In this document: positions 59,043-64,000 of the stretch, in pieces
How positions within the stretch are numbered: position 1 is the stretch's first letter
Layout: every line of letters begins with the position of its first letter
NCBI RefSeq assembly: GCF_009389715.1
Contig: NC_052396.1
Span: forward strand, 12,593,907 to 12,657,906
Length of the DNA stretch: 64,000 bases
Reading direction: 5' to 3'
DNA from: Phoenix dactylifera
Lineage: Eukaryota > Streptophyta > Magnoliopsida > Arecales > Arecaceae
The notes under the pieces: generated by a model
The model's input: the letters and a program-made list of their open reading frames with translations, nothing else
Databases searched by the model: none
Told to the model about the DNA's origin: nothing
Made by a program: the position numbers and the translations under genes

Positions 59043-60270
59043 AAAGAAAAGAGATCATATTATGTATGTACGAATGCGTGTACATGCAACATAAATCACA
59101 TTGCGATTATCCCGGACCTGAAACTAATGCCTCAATCCTCAAGGTCGCAAAGACAGCACCTTGTAGGACTCAACCAGTTTCTGCTTACAACCATACTAAC
59201 ACAAACTCTTACCCAAAGGAGAATGGATAAGTCTCCAGAGATAATTTCACGAGATTGGACTGATTGGACTATGCTTTAAATGAAAACTGAACTCTCCACT
59301 GGAAAATTTTTCGAAAAGAACATAGAAAATATTCAAGCCTTCAACACCCATGTTTATACAATTGTCTTGCCTAGCGAGGTAGTTTCTGAACAAATAAATA
59401 ATGGGTATTGTAAAGTCTCCCCTATGTTATTGGACAAAATATAACCTATGATTCAGCAGAAAGAAATATTAATCTATGCATACTATGAAATGTAGTTACC
59501 TTTTTTCCATCTTTATAATATCCTGTATTCATCTTAATTTTTTATCTCATAATATTTCCTACAAGAAGTCAGAGAAAGAGAAGCTTCTAGTTGCAGATGG
59601 AAAAAATGATAGTGGTTGCACTTACAGAAGGTGTTAGCAGTGCAACAAATTGCTTAAAAGAAAAGGTTCCCTGATGATGATGTTATGCCTCAAGTGGAGT
59701 TTCAGGGAGTTGGTGTGTGGTAGGTGCAACTGACTAAAGTCCAAGTGTTCCATTTGGCAAATTGAATCACATTTTTCTGGTCTGGGTTACATTGCTTCCC
59801 ACATGATGCTAACTCAACAGTAGATCATGGATTAAAGTGCCAGGCAGCATACACAATAAATTACTTCTATACTATAGCCATCCATATTTGATTTCCCCTG
59901 AATGACAGCCTCCAACAATTTGCCCTCTCTTTAACTATTTTTGCTGTTCCTAATGTGTTCTTGGAGTTCTTGATTGATGCAAGATCATAATATGAATAGA
60001 ATTAAGGGCGTGCTTGGGTACTTAGGATCTATATCCTTAGGATATAACTCATGACAGGATCCAGGTTCTGATCATATGAGATTACACATGAAATCCTGCT
60101 GGGACAAACTACTTGGCATCTCTGATTCTATACTTCTTTGTCCTTTTCCATGTTCACAGCAAGTAGAAGCAGGTAGATGCCTCAATTTGACATAATTTTA
60201 GATGCCAAGGTTAATGCATGGACTATATAGGAGAATAATATAGCTCAACATTAGTACCAAGATGGTTGAG
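59043..60270. other. No feature identified
   Basis: If the exon at 58701-58970 belongs to a live gene, its upstream exons should be here or beyond. A donor-like TTTGG|GTAAGAG on the minus strand near 59213 is the only candidate seen. Confidence 0.3.
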
Positions 60271-60277
60271 AACATAT

Positions 60278-60465
60278 CAAGGTATGCGGTCTCGGTATCG
60301 AGCCCCGTACCAGTGCCACCCCAACACAGTATCAATACGATACAATACGGAGCCGGTTCGACGTACCAAGTATTGATATGCTCTCCATATTATGTACCAA
60401 TACCGAACCGGTATGGTATGGTACATCCGCACCGTTCGGTTTGGTACGGTATGATAAACCTTGGG
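60278..60465. mobile_element. Foldback element with GGTACCG-type repeats, copy 2
   Basis: The left arm has AAGGTATGCGGTCTCGGTAT; the right arm has GGTTTGGTACGGTATGATAA and then ACCTTGG. Between them, words such as CCGAACCGGTATGGTATGG and GTACCAAGTATTG make a near-continuous palindrome. It has the motif style of 51696-52190, but is only about 190 bp. Confidence 0.5.
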
Positions 60466-60564
60466 TCAAATAAACTCAACAAACAAACAAAATTGATGGT
60501 TAGGAAAATAAAGTTTCATCCACTAAGTATTGAAAAGCTATATCATTTCCTAAAGTACACATAA

Positions 60565-60772
60565 CCTAAGATATTGCCATTTCACTCTTCTAACCACATC
60601 ATGGTAAGCGTGCCTAGGCACTGAAAGGCATGCGTCATGTATGACTAACAAACATAGTAGGATATCATCCTAAGATATTGCCATTTCACTCTTCTAACCT
60701 CATCATGGTAAGCGTGCCTAGGCACTGAAAGGCATGCGTCATGTATGACTAACAAACATAGCAGGATATCAT
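60565..60772. repeat. 104-bp tandem duplication, two copies
   Basis: The unit starts CCTAAGATATTGCCATTTC and ends GGATATCAT. The second copy (60669-60772) differs at only about three positions, so the duplication is recent. It holds the small palindrome GTGCCTAGGCAC. Confidence 0.9.
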
Positions 60773-60779
60773 TAGGGAT

Positions 60780-61475
60780 TAACGAACCGTGCTGTAACGG
60801 CCGATTTGGGGCATATCAAATTGGATTGGTTGGTTATCAGTATGGTTAAACAAGTTAAAACGAGATAGCTTAAATGCTGCTCAAGAAGCCTTTAGCTACT
60901 TGCATTCGAGAGGCGATTTGAAAGATTGAGGCCGGCACCTCTCTCCTCCTGCTCGATGCTACGATTTGGAGCCCCTTACCCCACAACGCTCGTGACCCCC
61001 CTCTTCCACCATTCGAGAGGCCGATGTTCCCTCCTTCCTCCTGATGCCCAAATCCTCCCCCCGCCCCCCGCCGCCGATGCTATGGTTCGGAGCGCTCCCA
61101 CCCTACGGCTCTTGCAACCCCCCACCTTCGCTACTCAAGAGGCCCCTCCTGTTTGATGCTATAGTTTGGAGCCCCCCCATCCCACAATGCTTGTGACCCC
61201 AACCCCCTCCACCGTCCGAGAGGCTAATGCTCTCTCTCCAGTATGCCCTCCCTCCCCTCTCTCTCTTGATTAGGGTTAGGGTTACAATTTAGAGGGCCCC
61301 TCGTTCTCCCGCTCCCTCCCTCCCTCCCTCCCTCCCTCCATCTTTCTCTCTCCTCCCCTCCCTCTCAGATTTTCCATTGACGATACGCGCCAGAACGACA
61401 TGCCATAGTATCGTACCGTACCATACTGCCAGTCAACCATATGGGTGCCAATACTGGTACTATGGACCTTGGATA
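60780..61475. mobile_element. Foldback-like element, copy 3, with CT-rich centre
   Basis: It opens with AACGAACCGTGCTGTAACGG and closes with TATCGTACCGTACCATACTG, CCAATACTGGTACTATGG and ACCTTGGAT. The centre is C-rich with (CCCT)n at 61311-61340 and several near-repeats of CTACGATTTGGAGCCCC-like text (60960, 61080, 61160). The arrangement resembles copy 1, but the arms are weaker. Confidence 0.4.
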
Positions 61476-61598
61476 TGATTAGTTATTTCTTTAATTTCCT
61501 TTATCCTCATTTTTCACAAAAATAAAAAGAAAAATTCCTCGCTACTCTACATTATGGACTCAAATGACAAACAATGGATGTTAACAAGGAGAAAAGTG

Positions 61599-61806
61599 GA
61601 GATGATTGGATGATGTTATTCTATCCTACATCATAATTTTTATCCTGCTTATAAAAAAAGGTCATGACATAATTCAATTTTTACTGGTGTTTTGTGGAGC
61701 AAAGATTGAGATGATTGGATGATGCTATTCCATCTTACATCATATTTTTATGCTACTTATGAAAAAAGGCTAAGCCATACTTCAATTCTTATTGGCGCTT
61801 TGTAGT
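61599..61806. repeat. 109-bp tandem duplication upstream of the Harbinger relic
   Basis: GAGATGATTGGATGATG starts at 61599 and again at 61708. The following 95 bases are similar, with scattered differences. The repeat is older than the 104-bp one at 60565. Confidence 0.75.
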
Positions 61807-61819
61807 TCAAAGAAATTCT

Positions 61820-62400
61820 TGAAGGCCATGAAGATCGTTGCAAGTTCAAATTTCATATGGATCCATATATTTTCCAAAATGTTGCAAACCTTCTACGATA
61901 AATAGATCTTTTAAGTCGTTCCAAGGGTGTAACAGTGGAAGAGCAACTCATAATATTCATTTACATACTGTCAAGAAATATAAGTAATCAAGCATTGCAA
62001 GAAATTTTTCAATATAGTGGTGAAACCACTCATTGACACTTCCAAGTAGCTCCTAATCGATTTCAGAACTTGAACATGATTATGTCACACATCCACCATG
62101 TCCAAAAATGAATAATAATCCTCAATTTTGACCCTATTTCAAGGTATAGCACATAGCATTATAATGACAAATATAACATTTTTATATATTTTCTCAAATT
62201 AGTATATTATTTTTATTATTCTATTATCTGTTATTTCAGGATTGTATTGACACCATAGATGCAACTCATGTACCTGTTATTGTATCTAAGATGCTCCTCC
62301 ATATCGAAATTGGAAAACAAATATTCTCAACCCATTGATCCAAGCAAACCTACAAGGCTAGCCAAGTCATGGGTTTCTGGTTCGACCACAATTCAATGGT
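61820..62400 (+). pseudogene. PIF/Harbinger transposase relic (HARBI1-like, DDE_4)
   Basis: The plus strand reads VTVEEQLIIFIYILSRNISN and then ALQEIFQYSGETTH, the N-terminal helix-turn-helix-like part of plant PIF transposases. After a short AT-rich interval, an acceptor-like TTATTTCAG precedes DCIDTIDATHVPVIV, the block around the first catalytic aspartate (usually DCIGAIDGTH). A frame change then gives APPYRNWKTNILN. Stops and shifts interrupt the gene, so it is inactive. Such proteins can mobilise Tourist-like MITEs, two of which occur at 3190 and 4514. A link between these copies is not shown. Confidence 0.75.
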
Positions 62401-63709
62401 GGGTCAACTGTCCACCTACATAATTGCATGTTCTCGACTTAGTTCTCAAATATCCTCCATGATGCTATGATCCCCTTTCCCCTTCATCTTCTGGACTTCT
62501 CTAGATGCCAGACCAACCCCTTCCCTTACGCCTTCTCTCTCTCACTCTCTCTCTTTATGTCTCACCAAAAACTAGAAGAAGAGAGAAGACATGGGGATCA
62601 TGGCATCACCCCCATTCCATCAGATCTAAGGTGAGGTACCTCTAAAGCCATAAGATCCAGACACAAGCTTCACTATGGATCAAGCAACCACAGGTTCCTC
62701 TGCTGCAAATCCAAAAAACATGGGCTCTTCCATTATGATTTTCACAATGATGAGCTCTCCGCCATGGAGTTGGTGCTCACAAGCGCTTCCGTCACAGATC
62801 TTCTTATGTCCATGGCCTTATCCTCCATGAACCTAGAAAGGAAGGGCTCCTCCACCACAGATCCAGTGATAAGGGGCTCCTTAGTGGAACCGATGGTGAT
62901 TTCCTTCCTCAGCATGACCATCCAGTCTTACAATAAATGGATCAAGCATGGGTTCTTTTTTATTTTCAATTGTTCAACTCATCCGAGCTAGACCTAGATT
63001 TCAACGGTACTTAATAGCCACGAAAGCACATTGAGTATCCCGAGAAGTTGACATTAAACTTTAGGCTTTAACTATCCTGAAAGTTGAATCAATAATTGAA
63101 TGCTTGGAGGTGCCTAACCAGACTACTACAACAAAGAGCTGTATAAAGAAAGTGGAGATCCAACATCTAGTTTTGAGGCCTCTGCTCTACAACTGGATAT
63201 TAAAAATACATGGAAAGAGAACCATTGGTTGCCTTCACAACTAGAATAGTGGATTCATATCTACTACAGTCATCCCAGCTACTATTTGTTAAATCTGGTG
63301 CTTGACATGGGGTATTTGGAATGTTCATGTAAAATTTTTTAAAAGTTATAGTGGATACAGTTAAGCTACATGTCTAAAGATATAAATTGTAAGCAAATGG
63401 TTCCTGGACTAGACAATAGACAAACATCATGGACTCTTAAAGCAGAACAATGACCCTGATATATTACAAAGAGTTTACGATTTCAAAATTAAGATTTTCA
63501 GTACTAAACTAATTTTTAAATAATTAGTGATATTTTACATTTTCAATAATTAAATATTACATATTCATGAATCATTACTTTTCATTGGACACATGTGCAT
63601 TAGCATGTGCAACATAACAAATATATAATAACATTGTATAAATCACTGCAATTTATGATCACATGAATCCAACTGGAATCCTTGCAGGATTTATTTTTTT
63701 TTGTTTTGT
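62401..63709. other. Transposon or intergenic remainder
   Basis: CT-rich DNA near 62470-62570, then a frame at 62764-62991 with no recognised domain, then AT-rich DNA. The first few hundred bases may be the continuing, decayed Harbinger element. Its terminal repeats were not found. Confidence 0.35.

Positions 63710-63765
<56 letters not shown>
63710..63765. repeat. 56-base poly-G run
   Basis: An uninterrupted run of G from 63710 to 63765, then T and four more Gs. It is bordered by T-rich DNA. It could be a real homopolymer able to form G-quadruplexes, or an assembly or sequencing artefact. Confidence 0.9.
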
Positions 63766-63766
<1 letters not shown>

Positions 63767-64000
63767 GGGGAGCTAACATTCAGCTGAGAGGTAATTCATG
63801 CACAATTACATGTAGAAACAAAGCTAGGACTTTGGTCTGTAGCAGTACATAGCAGTGGAGCTAGGGCTCTATTTAATTTCTAGATTAGCATTCTATAAAC
63901 ATCAATTATGCATATGTCTCAAATGGTAAAGCCACAAGCCAAACAAACTCCAAGGTCCAAATTTTTCTAATTAGATGGATGTTCAAGAATCTTTGACTCA

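Overview
The window is nuclear DNA from a flowering plant. The evidence is a complete histone H4 gene with a plant-type promoter motif, an intronless PLS-class pentatricopeptide repeat (PPR) gene, a spliced DUF3527 gene, a nuclear-type tRNA-Cys(GCA), and dense plant transposable elements (Ty1/copia, Ty3/gypsy, hAT, CACTA, PIF/Harbinger, LINE). The repeat types and AT-rich intergenic DNA give a monocot, perhaps palm, impression, but nothing here proves a species.

Layout. 1-5000: the 3' end of a copia element and its LTR, followed by two related Tourist-like MITEs; one ends 53 bp before the H4 promoter motif. 5333-5644: histone H4. 5645-10400: an orphan F-box/LRR-like exon, tRNA-Cys, a diverged AT-rich repeat array and a 5'-truncated LINE with target duplications. 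10661-12238: the PPR gene. 13261 to about 21210 (minus strand): the DUF3527 gene, with a two-exon coding region and a 5' UTR intron of about 4.8 kb. 21250-27350: gene-poor, with an LTR fragment at 23.6-25.4 kb.

27360-53711 is a nest of DNA transposons. An old CACTA-like element, visible as palindromic subterminal repeats, holds an 11.5-kb hAT element (27946-39416). That hAT element was itself split by a young 8.1-kb chromodomain Ty3/gypsy element (29586-37723, TSD ATATG, 1217-bp LTRs). A second CACTA element (39424-50209, TSD TGC) sits exactly in the right-hand target duplication of the hAT element, which gives the order of insertion. Inside this CACTA element is a head-to-tail dimer of a related hAT element (42307-49363).

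55-64 kb: an inverted partner of the 23.6-25.4 kb LTR fragment, interrupted by a small hAT element; a probable terminal exon of an unidentified gene (58701-58970, minus); GGTACCG-rich foldback repeats; a decayed PIF/Harbinger transposase; and a 56-base poly-G run.

No operon or multi-gene system is visible. The host genes (H4, PPR, DUF3527, tRNA-Cys and perhaps the gene at 58.7 kb) look functionally independent. Most of the remaining structure is transposon history. I found no convincing new molecular system; the most informative observations are the insertion-order evidence and the tandem hAT dimer.
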